NCBI GenBank assembly: GCA_009996555.1
Contig: JAACZX010000002.1
Span: forward strand, 1-21,502
DNA length: 21,502 bases
Source: Chitinophagaceae bacterium
Lineage (GTDB): Bacteria > Bacteroidota > Bacteroidia > Chitinophagales > Chitinophagaceae
Direction of reading: 5' to 3'
The notes beneath the pieces were generated by a model that was given only the letters and a program-made list of their open reading frames with translations, had not been told where the DNA came from and did no database searches. The stretch's first letter is position 1. Each line of letters starts with the position of its first letter. The position numbers and the translations under genes were made by a program. Of the stretch, positions 20,869 to 21,502 are shown in pieces.

Positions 20869-21502
20869 CTAACCCAGCTGTACTTTACGGCCGGGAATAG
20901 CTTCCAAAAGCTGGCGTGTATAGGTAGATTGTGGCCGGAAATAGATATCATCAGCAGCACCGGTTTCTTCAATACAACCTTTGTTCATCACAATAATCCG
21001 GTCGCAGATGTAACGCACAACAGAAAGGTCGTGGGAGATAAAGATGGACGTAAAATCAAACTCATCTTTAAGCTCGTTGAGCAGGTTTAGTACCTGCGCC
21101 TGCACACTCACATCAAGTGCCGAAACGGACTCGTCCCAAACAATAAATGATGGATGCAGGGCTAATGCCCTTGCTATAACAATACGCTGCCGTTGTCCGC
21201 CACTGAACTCATGTGGATAGCGGTTGAAATGATCGGCCTGAAGGGTTACTTTTTCCAGCAATTCCACCACTTTTTCCTTGGCTTGTTTTTTTCCTGGCTG
21301 CAAACCATGTACAAGCATCGGTTCGGCAATGGCATCGCCAATACTGATGCGTGGGTTGAGTGAAGAGTAGGGATCCTGGAAAACGATTTGCAGGTCTTTG
21401 CGCTGTTCTTTGAAACTTGTTGAAGATGTCTTCAGCATGTCTTCACCTTTCAGCAAAATACTGCCGGATGTAGCTTCCACAAGCCGGAGAATGGCTCTGC
21501 CA
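20869..21502 (-). CDS. Oligopeptide-type ABC transporter ATP-binding protein, N-terminus cut by window edge
   Basis: The C-terminal 210 or so residues of an OppF/DppF-like ATPase, energising uptake (or export) of peptides or similar small molecules at the inner membrane. The first visible residues, GRAILRLVEATSGSI, directly follow where the Walker A GxSGSGKST lies, so that motif is just outside the window. Present are the Q-loop IVFQDPYSSLNPR, the signature FSGGQRQRIVIARAL, Walker B FIVWDESVSALDVS (Ser where DEPVSALD is usual), and the H-loop ISHDLSVVRYICDRI. The end with YTRQLLEAIPG resembles the oligopeptide-transporter C-terminal region. The upstream sequence could hold a second fused ATPase domain. 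Permease genes are not in the window. Confidence 0.92.
   Translation of the reverse strand, partial: GRAILRLVEATSGSILLKGEDMLKTSSTSFKEQRKDLQIVFQDPYSSLNPRISIGDAIAEPMLVHGLQPGKKQAKEKVVELLEKVTLQADHFNRYPHEFSGGQRQRIVIARALALHPSFIVWDESVSALDVSVQAQVLNLLNELKDEFDFTSIFISHDLSVVRYICDRIIVMNKGCIEETGAADDIYFRPQSTYTRQLLEAIPGRKVQLG

Overview
The window reads as chromosomal DNA of a Bacteroidota bacterium, most likely of the Chitinophagaceae type (lineage is inference, no database was searched). The reasons are moderate GC, TAnnTTTG promoter boxes, few Shine-Dalgarno sequences, several carboxypeptidase-like regulatory domain proteins, a GldM-like protein, and an Mrp protein of the form I associate with this phylum. 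It is gene-dense, with about 23 protein genes, no tRNA or rRNA, no CRISPR array and no transposase. The first and last genes are cut by the window edges.

Layout. 1-1441 (minus): 3-hydroxyacyl-CoA dehydrogenase (partial) and a secreted regulatory-domain protein, separated by an 8-nt periodic palindromic repeat. 1545-3002 (plus): an Mrp/NBP35-type Fe-S carrier and a small GlsB/YeaQ-type membrane protein, each followed by a clear hairpin terminator. 3102-5999 (plus): a PaiB-like FMN-binding protein overlapping a lipoprotein glycerophosphodiesterase, then a REP-like double hairpin and kynureninase. 6075-7473 (plus): a DUF433/DUF5615 toxin-antitoxin pair that runs by a 4-base overlap into pyrF. 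7490-8939: a small membrane protein facing a minus-strand pair (YciI-like and SGNH hydrolase). 9029-10213: a glutaryl-CoA dehydrogenase-like enzyme with its own terminator.

10439-13599 is the most interesting block. A two-domain protein, GpgS-like (GT81) glycosyltransferase plus SerB-like HAD phosphatase, overlaps by one base a ClC chloride channel/transporter with CBS domains. I infer a compatible-solute (glucosylglycerate-like) synthesis gene coupled to chloride handling. Next come an HxpB-like sugar phosphatase and a SIMPL-domain protein (minus), a PlsC-like acyltransferase with altered motifs, a Kv-type potassium channel with a C-terminal zinc-ribbon-like tail, another regulatory-domain protein and a short GldM-like protein (plus).

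18962-21502 (minus): acyl-CoA thioesterase, queA and the C-terminal part of an OppF-type ABC ATPase. The thioesterase-queA gap carries two inverted GC-rich hairpin repeats around a terminator. The queA leader (about 110 nt) can fold into hairpins whose loops complement each other and may be a cis-regulatory RNA.
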